Notes: generated from the letters alone by a model not told the origin. Numbered from the stretch's first letter, positions 23,818 to 36,915 are shown. The stretch: 64,000 nt of DNA from Thuidium tamariscinum (GCA_947034885.2 OX344756.2:24597489-24661488); one strand, 5' to 3'. Translations and numbers: made by a program.

Positions 23818-24155
23818 TACTCCACTAGTATAAAGAGTTTCTCTTCTCTCCCACTTCAATCCAAGATTGGTTGTGAGGCTTAAGTGAACTTGTGACACAA
23901 AACCCACATCATTACTTCAATTTTCTTCTTGAAAATCTTGTGTTCTATAGCATTCTCATCTACTTTGTTGGAAAAATCAAATTTAAACAGAAATTGGAAG
24001 GAAATTGATGGGTCCTCAGAAGTGTGAGGAGCAGCCCCTTGATCTACCCGCATCCCATCCCTGCCCCCGAAAGAGGCTTAGTAGGGACATTTTGTCAAAC
24101 CATGCCCCCTGTAAATGCACCTAAAATTTCACTAACAGCAAGTGGGAACATACCC

Positions 24156-25305
24156 TTAGAGGATATTAATTTTTTTACTGGCTGTGGCTAGTGAACCGAC
24201 GTGCTTGCCAGTTGATAAATGGCATCGAGGGTCTTGATTCTTTTTCTGTGCGGATGATCATCCCAAAATTGCACTAACTCTAGTTCAAACTTAGAATTGA
24301 AAAAATGAGATTGCGAAATGAAAGGACACAAAAAATTCCAAAAAATTCCCATGTCAAGAGAACCTCATTTCAAATCCATTCCAATAAAATATACTCAAAA
24401 AATGATAATATTTTTTTGTAATTGAATTTAGAAGGAATTTTGAACTTTCCCTTTCAAAATTCATAAAAAATATTGGTGGTAGCATTGGTGAATTTAACTA
24501 TATGAATCAAATCTACAAATCAAACTCTACAACTTTTATTTGCATTTCAATTCCAATATTCTTCCAAATAATACTTTGTAATGATTTTTCCAAAATCATC
24601 AATTTTGGAGATGAGTCTAGATGTTTCGGGGTTAAACAAGCATACCAAATTTAAATTTTTGAAATCTTAATTTTGATCAAAGAAATTTAAAAATACTTTT
24701 TTTTGCTTACATGATAAATTTTTGAAATTCATTGGTAATGATTTTTGAGATTCAATATGAGATTTCATGTAGGAAACATCTTACTAATTGATACAATGGT
24801 GTTTAGGCACCAATGATCTTCAAAGCACGCCATATTGCCACTAACAATGCAAACACCATCTGACACTATTTTTTCTCCTAGTGTCTATTTCCAAAAGTGG
24901 CAATTTTGAAAAACGCATTAGGACATTTTGTGACATGATGAAATTACTAGAAATCACCCAAGACCCTTTCAAGGAAGGAAAATGTCTCCATTCACATTAG
25001 GATGAATGTCAATGGATTTCAATGAATAAATAATGTTTGGTCCATAATTTGCATATTATCCTTGGAATGTAGTGGTGGACCAGAGAAGTCCAATGGATGA
25101 TAAAGAAGGCTTGCATATAAGATAGAAGAGTGATTGTTCATCCTTGACATTTTGTGCAAAAAAGGGAGATCATGAATAGTAGTTTGATGTCCAATGAATA
25201 CTTAGTTGAATTTTTTTAAAGTAGACGATTCACACTGTTTCAAAAAGAATGATTTCCATGGTGATGGACTAGCCTTTGCTTATGCAAGACATTAAATCCT
25301 ATAAA
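24156..25305. other. AT-rich spacer with one copy of a dispersed repeat
   Basis: I see no gene. A stretch near 25130-25270 ('TGTTCATCCTTGACATTTTG', 'GGGAGATCATG', 'AGTTTGA') recurs in diverged form near 31595-31725 and 54715-54850, so it is an old dispersed repeat. Confidence 0.4.
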
Positions 25306-25548
25306 CAAACTTGACGTGGCGCAGGTAAATTGAGCCCTCCCCAGGTAAAACTTGTTTTTATCAAGGGTTGATAAGGATTTTAGGGTTTATGTTTTGTTGG
25401 GTTTTTTGGTTGTGTCAAGATGTTTCCATGCTAATTTGGGGTCTCGGAATCCAAATATGAATTCAGAATTTGAAAAAAATAAATTTTGAAAAAAATAAAA
25501 AATTTCAGTGTTTACCCCAAGGTAAATCCAGCTGCGCCACGTTAGTTT
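25306..25548. mobile_element. Short MITE upstream of the Tm-1-like gene
   Basis: The ends 'AAACTTGACGTGGCGCAG' and 'CTGCGCCACGTTAGTTT' are inverted repeats about 240 bp apart. A further inverted pair, CAGGTAAA and TTTACC, lies inside. It is non-coding and sits about 450 bp before the start codon of the downstream gene, probably within its promoter. Confidence 0.5.
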
Positions 25549-25995
25549 CGATTACAGGATTTAACGTCGCGCGAGCTCACTTGGGTTGTGAATTTGTGAT
25601 GTACAGAACTAAGCTTATGTTAATGAAGCTTATGTTAAGTTTCCGGAGCAGAAATCCCACGAGCTAAGGAAGGCTGTGCTGGCAGAAGCAACGACACGAC
25701 GCCTGCACGGGTGACTCGGCCCTCGCTCGGTCTTCGTTCCTTCCTTCCTGCCGTCGCTTTCATCTCCTCAATTCAGATCTCGGCCTTAGTTCCCATATTC
25801 AGGTAGTAGTAGGAGCTCCCTTACTCTTCTCGCGCAGACGTTGCAAGGGTTTTCGCATTCGCGATTGTCCATTCTACCACCGATCAACTTCCAAGGTGCT
25901 CAATTTTGCAAAGAAGTGGAGTTTTCATTCTGGCGCCGAGGAATCATCGTGCGTAGCATTCTGATTGAGCGGAGCCGCGGCTTTGATCGATCACC

Positions 25996-28900
25996 ATGCC
26001 AGAACGCGGCGGCACGGCCAAGAATTTGTACTGCATCGGCACCTTAGATACCAAGGGTCCGGAGATTCACTTTCTGGCGGAATGTCTCTCGTCCGCGCTC
26101 GCGCGCTTCCAGCTTGATAATGTGAGACAGCCTCTCCTCTGCTTCATTTAGGTTCTTCGAGAATTTGGTGGCATTGAGGAGTGCCTTGGATTGGATCCTT
26201 ATTTCAAGACGCGGACTCTATTGTATGTTAGATTAGAGCTGGGCAGAATTGCGTTAGGACGATGAGGTTGACGATTGTGTGGAATGAGCTTTCTTGATTT
26301 AGTTTGCAAGTTTTGAATTTGCTGTTACTTATGGACTCATTTTGGACCATTTCACCAGGGTAATTGTATAGAATGGAGTGAATTGGTAGATGATTTAGGT
26401 CCTCGCCGGGAGAACAGAGGATTGGAAATAGTGGCAATCCCCTCCACTGTTTACGCCCTTTAGGTTTGTATTGGTGGAGGCGTCCTACGTCTAATATTTT
26501 TATCAGTTCAGGTGCTTGATAATGCAAGGTTTCTCTGGTTTAGGTTTGTCCTCAAGTGACTGAGAACTTGGTGGCATTGGTTAGGGCCGTGGAGTGATCC
26601 TTATTTCAAGAGTCGGACTATACCATTTGTTTCAGTAGCACCAGGAGGAATTGTGTAGTGAACGACAAAAGATTGTGTAGAATCAGCTTATTCTAGTTCT
26701 GATTTATTTTCGTTTTTTTGAATCTGTAGTTACTTACGGATTCATTTTGTAGCGAATTGAATGAAGCCCGTTCATTGATAGATGATTAGGCACCCGATAA
26801 GCTAGAGGCTAGAGACTCAGTAATCAACTTTTACAGATTTTGGGTGTGTCCTCGTGAATGCGTGAACTAATGTTTGTGTCAATACAGGTGCAAGTGGTAG
26901 TCGTGGATGTTTCAACTACGCAGAAAACCCCAAGCAGCACCGATCATACCAACATAAGTAACGAGGAAGTGCTTTCGAACCATCCAGATGGCCACGAATT
27001 GACGATCTCATCGCTTGGAAGGGAGCGGAATGAAGCGCTTGCCACTTTGAGCTTAGCCCTTGTTCACCTTCTGAAAAAGTCTCACTCACATGGGAAGCTA
27101 GCTGGAGCTATTGGCGTGGGGGGCTCTGGTGGCACTGCCCTGATCGCGCCTGCTTTCCGGGCTCTCCCTTTGGGAGTTCCGAAACTCTTGATGTCCACAG
27201 TGGCTAGTGGAAACACTGCTGCTTATGTGAAAGCTACCGACCTTGTCCTTTTTCCTTCAGTTGTGGATATCGCAGGTAGTGCTATCCTCGCATCACTTCG
27301 TATTATTCTGATTCTAAAAGTATAGAGAGCTTGTAGAATGGCATTTATATTTGGCTGGCTAGATTCCTAAGTCCGAGTTCAATACCCTAGAAGAGTACTA
27401 TGCAGTCTATTCTGGTTTGTGCTTTTCGTAGCCCTGGATATGTGGCTATACCCTTATTTGTAAAATATTCGTATCTTGATGTTCTTTGCTGTTTGTGGGA
27501 TTGTTGTGAATGCAGGTCTCAACACGTTGAGCCGGCTAGTGTTAGCTAATGCTGCGGGTGCAGCAGCAGGTATGGTTGCTACTTGTGAGCATGCCATTGG
27601 CCAGAAAGGAACCGTTTCGACAAAACCAACTGTTGCGCTTACTATGTTCGGGGTGACAACGCCATGTGTTGATGCTGTTAGGGCGAAACTTGAACAGCAT
27701 GGGTATGAAACGCTGGTGTTTCATGCTACTGGAGCAGGGGGACGGGCAATGGAGAATTTGGTTGCCCAGGGCCTTGTGCAGGTACTAGTCTTTTTTCGTA
27801 AGAACTCTTAGGTATGTTAATTTGTTATTTTTTTTCCACTTTTATCTTGAAGATTGATTATCCAGCACTACATTTGCCCAAGACTTGTCAACCGTGACAT
27901 AGTAGTTCCTATCTTCGTTGCACAGGGTGTGATTGATGTGACAACTACAGAGGTAGCGGATTACGTGGTGGGGGGTGTCATGGCTTGTGGTCCAAACCGA
28001 TTTGAAGCCATCTTACAGCAACGGATTCCTCTGGTGTTATCTGTTGGCGCCTTGGACATGGTCAATTTCGGTAACAAATCTACCGTGCCCGTGCAATTTG
28101 CCAAGCGCCAGTTTCACATCCACAACGACCAGGTGAGCTAAATCTTGAACTTGTGGCAATTTGGGTGATGATAGCTCCGTAGAAAAGAATGGCAGACGCT
28201 TTTATTCACAGGCTATCTTAACTTCAATGGGCTTGCGTTAGTGTCTAGTGAGCGGTGTGATGTGGTGAGAGAAGTTCGGCAGAGAGCACGGGTTGTTGGT
28301 AGTGGACGAGGCACTGTTTTCGACGATTTTCTCACTTGAAGAGCTCACCAAATCATTGATCCCAATGCTATGTTTTTAGATTACCTTGATGCGGACAACC
28401 CCTGAGGAGAATCGGGAAGCTGCGAAATTCATAGCGGATAAACTGAATCACTCTGTCGCGCCTCTACGTGTATTGTTGCCGGAGAAGGGTGTGTCCGCCC
28501 TAGATTCTGAGGGCCAAGCATTTTACAACCCTGAAGCAACAGGGGCTTTGTTGGAGGAACTGGAGAAGTCTATACAGCAGACTCCAGAACGAAAAGTAAG
28601 CCATTTTTTAGACCTCAAATATTCGGTGGGATTCTCAATATCAAGCTTGTTAGGGAGTTGGCAGATGATCATTGGTAGAAGGATTGCGGGGTAGAAAGAT
28701 TTCCGATATCCTGGTTGCTGGTGTTTCCGACCGTTGCGTAAACATTCAGTTCTCTAGCAGGGTCTTGATGCCTACCTGTACTTGCCGTGGAGAAGGATCT
28801 TTAACAGACGGTTTTCCTGCTGTGAGACTGAAAGGACGATGCCTATACCCCGAACCTGTTTCCAAGATCATTCTGCTGACAACCACATTCACTTGCATTG

Positions 28901-30848
28901 TCAATATCAGGTGAAAAGGCTGCCGTATAACATCAACGATCACGAGTTTGCTGACGCACTCGTAGCTGCCTTTCTGGAGCTGCACCATGCCAGTGGTACA
29001 TCCCAGCAAAGGGACGTTCCTGCCTCTCAAACTTTGCATATCCCGACTATAAAGCCAAAACTTGTCAGAAGCCCGACAGATTATTCTCGCGCCAAACCAG
29101 GTCTACTCTTCGTTGACACATCAATACGCAGTACCTAAATGCTGCCCAATGAAATGATGGTTGCTCTAGTTGGACTTCACAGTTGTCTAGATGAAGCCCG
29201 TTCTTTAGGAAGTTTTGAGGTTGTTATATTATCATTTATTAAGGCACATTCAAATTTTGTAGTTATTTTTAGAACTCAAGTTTTGTATGTATATACTTGG
29301 AGGTTTCGATGGAGGATGCTTTTCTTCACGTTGACATGAAGCTGGCCTTATTTTTGGTGTGTTGCTTAGATGTTGCATAGATGTGCTTATTTTGTCGCGT
29401 TTCTCTCAGAGACTTTAAAGAATCGGGCTACCGTACTGCAAAAGCTGAAGAATCAAATTGCTCGAGGAATACCTATCATAGGTGCTGGAGCTGGAACTGG
29501 AATCTCTGCCAAGTTTGAAGAAGAAGGGGGTGCAGATATTATAGTCATCTACAACTCTGGACGGTTTCGGATGGCTGGTCGTGGATCTTTGGCTGGCCTC
29601 ATGCCCTACAAAGATGCAAATGCCGTTGTGCTTGATATGGCATCGGAGGTTTTACCTGTACGTCTGTACTCACCTCATCATTTTAGTGAGCGAATTCAGC
29701 GATCTATTTGAGATATTTTTTTTTGTGTTCGACTGGTTTTCACGTGGAAAGCGCATCTCTGGAAACTAATGCTAAAATGAGTGCTTGGTTTGAAGGTGGT
29801 GAAAAGAGTTCCAGTGCTGGCAGGAGTTTGTGCTTCAGACCCCTTCCGCCGCATGGATCGTTTTTTGCTTGAGCTTGAGCGACTGGGCTTCGATGGTATT
29901 CAAAATTTTCCAACGGTCGGCCTTATTGACGGGAACTTCCGGCAAAATCTGGAAGAAACAGGCATGGGCTACGGGTGTGTAGCTCAGGCCAATGGTCATT
30001 TTAAAAATAAAATAAAATGCTCTCAGATGCACTGAGGTCGTGAACCCTGACTTGTCAAGGCATTGCTCTGATAAGTTACGAGGATATTGTCTCACTTGGA
30101 TTAAGTTTTGAATGTTTCTCTGCCCGTATATGCAAATCTACGTTCTATACGTAGTTTTGAAGGAATAATTTTGTTGCGTCTCCATGAGGTTGTAAATGCA
30201 TCTGCTTAGAGTGCAAATATTATTCGTCATCAAGTTGATTGAGTGATGTTAATAAATGGGTGTTGCAGTGTGGAAGTCACATTGATCCGGCAAGCGCATG
30301 AAATGGGTTTTTTGACTACACCCTATGCTTTCAATGCTCAAGAAGCGCATGCCATGGCGATGGCTGGAGCTGATATTGTAGTTGCACATATGGGTCTCAC
30401 AACAGCTGGCTCTATTGGGGCAAAGACGTCAGTTTCGTTAGAAGACAGTGTGCGACGCGTGCAGTCTATTGCTGATGCAGCGTCTGAAGTGAATCCGGAG
30501 GTCATTGTACTCTGCCACGGCGGTGAGAATTCCATTTCAAAATCAAATTTTTTGTGAGCTAAGTTTAAAACATTGCATTGAGATCTGCAGAAGCACCACT
30601 TTCTCATGCATCTTCCACTAGAAGGTTTCCTGACTTCACTTGAGACATTTCTCAGCGCTTGACAATATAATGACCATGAAGAGACTGTTGCAGGTCCCAT
30701 CTCAGGACCAAAGGAAGCAGAGTACGTGCTGCAGAGAACAAAGAATGTTCACGGGTTTTATGGAGCATCAAGCATGGAGCGTTTGCCAGTTGAAGAAGCA
30801 ATTACCGGCACGATGCAACTATACAAGGCAATCCAAATTTCAGGTTGA
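25996..30848 (+). CDS. Tm-1-like UPF0261 / TIM-barrel protein, ten exons, 742 aa
   Basis: Exons: 25996-26121, 26888-27275, 27516-27781, 27924+2 (27926)-28132, 28380-28595, 28911-29100, 29410-29657, 29796-29974, 30269-30522, 30694-30848. All junctions are GT..AG and the frame closes exactly. The N-terminal half is the UPF0261 domain: '[13 protein letters not shown]' from residue 11, GVGGSGGT at 118-125, then 'MSTVASG' and '[18 protein letters not shown]'. The C-terminal half from about 465 is the TIM-barrel domain: '[17 protein letters not shown]' from 486, then '[16 protein letters not shown]', '[12 protein letters not shown]', '[20 protein letters not shown]' and '[15 protein letters not shown]'. 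Length and layout match tomato Tm-1 (about 754 aa), an inhibitor of tobamovirus replication; the housekeeping role of its plant homologues is not settled. No targeting peptide or membrane segment is seen, so a soluble cytosolic protein is likely. The leader is pyrimidine-rich. It appears intact. Confidence 0.93.
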
Positions 30849-33762
30849 GCTTCTCAGACTTGAAAAGCTTTCACAGGCATGTGATGTGATGGATAAGGAG
30901 TGCAGAGTTGAGTGATGAACGATCATTCATTCCAACAGATATTCAAGTATTTGTGAAATACGGCTATTACTTCATGACCTCTTCACCTATACGAGTTTCG
31001 TATCTGATCTCTATCCTCACTTTCTCTGGATGCCTAACGAAAGCTTTTGTAGAACAATGCATATTTATTACTTTTTTGAAAATCAAGTCCACTGTGAATT
31101 CCTTTTTCTTCAAGATTACAGTACTAGTTCTATTTCCAGAATCTGGTTCTGCAGTTGTTTGGTAGTCCTGTGGAGTGTGGACTTTCCAACTCTTGATTCC
31201 CGAGTAGAATGAGTGGAATTATATGGGTACGTTTTATCACACGTGGTGGTGTAACCCCGAAATGCCCAAACGACCAATCTACCATCTTGTTGTCGCTGCT
31301 GCTTTTGAGACGGGCTGTCCACAGACCCTGAATTTTTATTTTTTCGTAGTGTAGTTCATTGGGGTGTCTAAAGTACCTAAACCTAGAAGCGTATCTTTTT
31401 CTGTGTGGAATGTGGGTCTGCACTCATGTCTACCCCTAGAATGAAGCGAGGCTTCAAGAGGCAAGTAATGGGAGCCAAAGCATTTCTTGCTTTTAATTGC
31501 TTTTAAGAGTGGTGTTTTTAAGACTCACACTCTTAAACAACATTGTAGCCATTTTTCAGCCAATGATTGATTAAGAATCTTTGTAAGTTGGATACAAGTG
31601 CGATTGTTCATCCTTGGAATTTTGTGCAAAAAGGGGAAATCATGCACAATAGTTCAACCTTCAAAGATTAGTTGTTTTTCAAAGTAAATGATGTCAAATA
31701 GTGCCAAAAGGGATGATACCAAGTAGGATTACGGGAGTTTTATGGCATGAGTAACTATTTTAAGCTTTCAACTTTGAAAAGTCAAATAATATTGTATGAG
31801 TCTTGGAAAATTACAAAACAACTTTGATTGAGATTTTCTCAAGGAAGCTAACATTCTAAACAAAAGTCATTGTTTAGATCACCTATTTAATAGGGACAAA
31901 AAAAAAGTGGCTAATTTGGGTGTATTTATTTTATCTATAGTCCTCCAAAAAACTCATGAAGTGCTGTCTAATTAAACATTGTAGAATAGATATCTCTATG
32001 ATTTAACCAAATTTTTAACAAATGAATAGAACCATCATGGTCAATTGTACAAAATTAGTTATAGAGTGAAGGTCAAATAGCAAAATTGAATTACAATGAA
32101 GTAATATCTACTGTACAAAATTTGGACATTATCATGCTAACAATGAAATCTCTATAAGGGAAATTAAAACTTTTGTGGAGATTTCTATTGATGTATTGAT
32201 GTGCATATGGATGTTTCCCATGTATTTATACAATCAAAAATAAAAACTTCATCACTAATGTTTTTCAATTAATTATCAAATAAAACCATAGGTCAAGGTT
32301 TTTACTTTGTACTTTGTAGACTTGATTAGACTTGTATAAGAATCGAATAATAATTACACAAGACAAAAAAAAGACTAGATGTATTCAATATCATGCACAA
32401 TTCTTATAACGGCACTATAGATAGTTTGTAAGATTATTGAATCCAATAGGATATTGTGGCTTGCCATAAAAAAAATCTAGCTAATAGATGGTCATGCTAC
32501 AAAAAAAATATTGTATGAGTAAAGCAAGTGGGATGGTTAATCAATCAAATCTTATACTAAGATTTGTGCACCTATTATATATAGGCGAAAATGATTGTAT
32601 AGGACATGTACATTTCAAGTTTTGAAATGTACACTATCATAATTTTGCCTACAATTGATTCATTTAAAAAAATTCCTTATGGACCATCCAAACATTCAAA
32701 TTTTGAACAACAAATGAATGCAAACATTTTCCAAGTACATGTAATATTTTCTTTTTGTATATCATTCTTTTTGAAGATTTTTGGATTACTTCTTTTATAT
32801 TTGTATAGTATAGATTTTCAAAACTTTCTTTTGAAAATATTCTATGATTCAAGGGATATTGGTTAGTCTTGCCTAAAGAAGTAATTTTCTTTTTATAAAA
32901 TTAAACTTCAAAAATGAATTGAATATAAAAGTAAAAAAAATCTTCAAAAATTACTATGATCAAAACTTAGTATTATGAATTATGAAAAAATAATTCTTGT
33001 GAAAATCACAAATATTCAATCTACAATACATTTTAGAAGCAATTTCAATTTTCTCCTTCTAGGTTCTTAAATAAATATATTTATCCTTGCACTAGCTAAT
33101 CTAGCATTATGAATTAAATGAATTAATAGATTGTTGACAACTATTGTTCATAAGTCATTATTATATCATTATTTTTAGTTTCATTTTTTTAATACATCTA
33201 TACAATTTTGGAAATTTGAACTTCCTCCTTGTCCTTAAGGAATTAATCCATATAGGACTAATGAGCATTCTAGAAGCATCAGTTTTTAAAGGATTGGGGT
33301 GAATTTTTTTAGAGCGTGAGTATCATTAACTCATTCATTTTTTGTTCATGCTTCCTAGCTAGTTGAAGCAATTTGTTTTACACATGTTGGTGATCAATGC
33401 ATATATCTTCTTAGAAAGAAAATAGAATTAATGCTTCATAATTAGTAATTATGGATTAAATAATGTTCAAGAGTTGAGTGGATTTAGAGCCTTATGGTAC
33501 ATAATGCCAAGTGGTTATTGTTCATCACGAAGGTTTGGATTATTTTTTCAAATCTAAGAGTGTAGAAAAAGGGATAACAATACGAGTTATAATGCATTCT
33601 TGAATTTCCAATGGAATGAAGACAAATTTGTCCTATAGACTTGATTAGACATATGGTTTATATAACACATTCTTCTTTGTTGCATTTAATCATAAAAGGT
33701 TTCATGGGACAAAATTAGCATTATAAATAGGAGTTGACATTCACTTTAAGAAACCTGCGTTG
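30849..33762. other. 3' flank of the Tm-1-like gene, then AT-rich spacer
   Basis: The first few hundred bases are probably 3' untranslated sequence. A diverged dispersed-repeat copy lies near 31595-31725. From about 31.8 kb the DNA is very AT-rich with only short random frames. One isolated satellite-like unit ('TTGCATTTAATC', 'GGTTTCATGGGACAAAATTAGCAT') occurs near 33680-33750. Confidence 0.4.
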
Positions 33763-33935
33763 TAGGTGACAAGTTTGAATTTTTATTGACGGATTTTGTT
33801 AAACATCAAATGTAACAACCCATATTTTTATGTCAACATTGAAGTTATGTTGAACATTTTTGTTGACATAAAAACATGGGTTGTTACATTTGATGTCTAA
33901 CAAAATTTGTCAATAAAAATTTGAACTTATCACCT
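33763..33935. mobile_element. Hairpin MITE inserted next to a satellite unit
   Basis: Arms of about 75 bp (33763-33840 and 33861-33935) are near-perfect inverted repeats, with 'ATGTAACAACCCAT' against 'ATGGGTTGTTACAT' and 'TAGGTGA' against 'TCACCTA'. The loop is about 20 bases. It is non-coding. Confidence 0.65.
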
Positions 33936-33989
33936 AAAAAAAGGATTTTTTATAGTGATTGTATTTGTGTAGCAGTCTATTCTTAGTTG

Positions 33990-34620
33990 CAATTAATCTT
34001 TGTTGAAGGTCTAATGGGACCAAATCAACATCACAAATATGACTTGACATTATGCTCATGTGGCAATTTATTAGTTGCATTTAATCCTCAAAGGTTTAAT
34101 GGGACCAAATCAGCATCATGAAAGGGACTTGACATTATGCTTGAATAGCATTCTATTCTTAGTTGCATTTAATCTTTGTTGAAGGTCTTATGCAGTGTTG
34201 TTGTTTTTCCATTTCTTGTAATGTGCCATTGTAGAGATTCTTCATTTTATTGTGGAGCTCCAAATTTCAACATTCATCCATATATTGGATAAAAAATATC
34301 ATATTAGCACATGATACATATCTATCATCCTATTTTCATCAACTATCAAACAATTTCATCCAATAGTTTTAAAAAAATTTAAATTTTGTTGGTAATTTCA
34401 TCCTAAATTTTACTGTTTTTTTTCCTATAGGCATAGTGCCAAGCAAAAAATTTGGTGCAATTTTTCTCAAAATTGCTAAGGAAAAAAACACCGGTCTGAT
34501 AGGACAAAATTGGCATCACAAATGGGACTTGACATTATGTTCTTATCAAGTAATCTATTCTTAGTTGCATTTAAACCTTAAAGGCATAATGGAGACAATA
34601 TTAATTTTATTCTCTGAATA
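33990..34620. repeat. Scattered outlying units of the 90-bp satellite
   Basis: Diverged units carrying 'TCTATTCTTAGTTGCATTTAA', 'GGTCTAATGGGACCAAAT' and 'GACTTGACATTATGC' occur at about 33990-34200 and 34490-34620, separated by about 290 bp of unrelated sequence that may be another insertion. They are the same family as the main array at 36.9-40.5 kb. From 34620 to 35545 I see AT-rich DNA with no gene. Confidence 0.55.
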
Positions 34621-35545
34621 TAAGGTATGTATTGAAATGTGATAAAACATATACCATTGAATTGAAAATCAAACAACTAACACCTCTCATTTGGAGATTA
34701 ATTTTCTATCCAAACCTTGCAATATTCAAATACAACTTTTTAGTCATGTAAGACCAAAGGTGCAATTATGATCTAAATTAGAAGTGCCATGTGTTATTGA
34801 ATTTGGCTCACCACAAATACAAACATTTGTAACTATTGTATTTGTCAATCCATGCACCTTGTATCTCGAATACATAGAATATAATAGATTGCTAGAATCC
34901 CATTTTTTTTAATCCTTCATTCATCTAGTTCCTTCCTCATTTTTTAATCATCCATCCATCCTTAATCTAGATTAGGCTTCCCAAACCTTTAAATCCTAAA
35001 GGATTGGAGGGAATCACAAAAAATATCTAAAACATTAGGAGGGATTTGAGGGCTCCAAAGGGCCGTTTTGGGACTGTTCCCGAAATTGGTCTAGGAATGG
35101 CTGGCCATTGTGAGGCCAGCATTTTTCAAAAAAATAATAAAAGATAATAAAATTGGGAGGGGGGGGCTGAAATATGAAAAAAAATCCAAAAATTTTTTAA
35201 GAAAAAAAGAGTTAATGGCGTGGCACGGTCTCGACCATATAGGATTCCTGCAGAACTGCGTTCCTACGGTAGATTACATGATTTTGGGTTGCATGAACTC
35301 GCAGGCTCCTAGAGCCCTCAAATCTCTCCTAATGAATACTTTTTCTAGTGCATTGACGATAATTGAAATATGAAGCATTTTATAAACTTTCAGTCATATG
35401 AATTTATACTAGTCAAACTACTAAAGAAATTTGAGGAAAAAAATTTAGACCATTTGACTACCTATATTGTGAGATTATCATATTAATTTGAAGTTAGAAG
35501 AAAAGAAATTTGGGCCTTCCCAATGTAGTCAACATAATTTTATTC

Positions 35546-36457
35546 TCTAAAAGCCCATTGTCCCTTTAGAGGACAAATGGGATTTTGGGCAAACACCTAT
35601 GGGCTCAATTTTTATCTTGATTTTTGAAATTTTTTTTGAAGATAGGAAAATTGATTATCTTGATAGGAGTATTTTTTTTCTTTCAATTGGTGCTTGGAAA
35701 CAAAAGTTATGCCAAATTAAGCTCAAAACAGGGGAGACAAAGCAACAAAAAGAAATTTCAAAATTTGAGTTTTAAGGAAAACAAAAATTGATTTTATAGA
35801 TTATATTTTTTTCTACATAGGGAGCTTTGATTCATTCCATGTAGATTTGTTATGAGAAAGTTATAGACAATCTTGTTTTTTGGGCAATTCAATCATCTTC
35901 TTGAAAAAATAACATGTAGGATTCAATTTTGAATGCACTTTTTACAATTTTTCAAAAATAAAAATTTCACACAATTTATTTTGCTTGCTAGAACAATCTC
36001 ACCTTCAGTACTAGTGCATTTTAATTCCATATTAAAGATATTAATAATTTAGATTTTCCTTTTGTCTTTTACCTCCTTCTATTTAACAATTTTTTAAAGA
36101 ATAAAAAAAAAGTTTTTTTGTATCTATCTTTTTTTTTTAGACTCTTAACTTAATTGTATACCTTAAAGATTTAAAGCTCAAAACTTTGTAGTGCAAGAAA
36201 CTAAAGTTAAGAAAATTCAAAGTCATATAATCTTGTCCTGCAACATGCTAAAAAGCTTATTTTTTTAACTTCATATGCACATATCTTGAAATTTAATTGG
36301 TCAAAATTTCTAAGAAAAATTCTTCACACTCTCATACAATTAGGTGTAAGATCCTACATTTATATGTGCAAAAAAAAATTCAGTTTTTTTTACTCTTTAA
36401 TATAGAAATGGCAGTTTTTTGTGTATTTACACAAAAAAGACCTTGGTCCTTTAGTGG
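35546..36457. mobile_element. TTAA-type non-autonomous element, inverted relative to the 49-kb copy
   Basis: The right end reads 'TTGGTCCTTTAGTGG' followed by TTAA. The inside is the reverse complement, with divergence, of 49085-50006: 'ACAATCTTGTTTTTTGGGCAA', 'CATCTTCTTGAAAAAATAAC' and 'AGCTTTGATTCATTCCAT' are shared. The left end is degraded and its exact position is uncertain. No transposase frame. Confidence 0.6.
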
Positions 36458-36499
36458 TTAATCAACTTTATAGAGAAAGAAAAGCTATACGACTTTGGA

Positions 36500-36915
36500 A
36501 ACTCAAACCATTGACTCGGTAGTTATATTAATTACCTACATGATAATTTTCAAAATTAATGAAAGTGCCTAACATACTCAAAACCATCTTGCACTAGAAG
36601 ATGCATTAAAAAACTACATTACAAACAATGAGTTTCAATTTTTTTTTAAGAAAATTTATTTTTGTAAAGAATAGAAATCCCAATGTTAAATATGAAGATT
36701 TTTTTTATTATTCAAGTTCAATAGAACTAATATTTTTGGTGCATTAGTGAAAATAAATAAATAAATTTATAATCTTTTTTAAGTACACAATATATCTTTA
36801 TACTATCAAGAGAATGTGTGAAATAATTTTTACTCATTCACCTCCAAAGATTGTGAGATATAAGCATTCATACTTAATGACAAAAAAATTACTACTTATC
36901 TATCTACTTGCCCTC
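36500..36915. repeat. Left direct repeat flanking the satellite array
   Basis: It has 'ATGATAATTTTCAAA..TAATGAA', 'AAACCATCTTGCA', 'ACAATGAGTTTCAATTTTT', 'TTTGTAAAGAATAGAAATCC', 'GTGAAAATAAATAAATAA' and 'GATTGTGAGATATAAGCATTCA'. The same blocks occur in the same order and orientation at 40500-40960, on the far side of the array. Confidence 0.65.

Larger units (their letters stand above)
20141..24155. mobile_element. 4.0-kb non-autonomous transposon with inverted arms of about 1.07 kb
   Basis: The left arm (20141 to about 21215) and right arm (about 23090 to 24155) are near-identical inverted repeats; I count four differences in the outermost 155 bases. Termini are GGGTATGTTCCCAC…GTGGGAACATACCC, flanked by TTA on both sides (20138-20140, 24156-24158) within a repeated CTTAG. 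A TTA target duplication with G-rich termini suits PIF/Harbinger-type elements; that class is inference. The spacer (21216-23089) is AT-rich and has no recognisable transposase; its longest frame (91 aa at 21776) has no family features. The arms would form a long double-stranded RNA if transcribed through. Confidence 0.75.

Noticed and set aside
28672-28914. Open frames between exons 5 and 6 of the Tm-1-like gene
   Set aside because: They lie in an intron; the homologous protein joins cleanly across 28595/28911.
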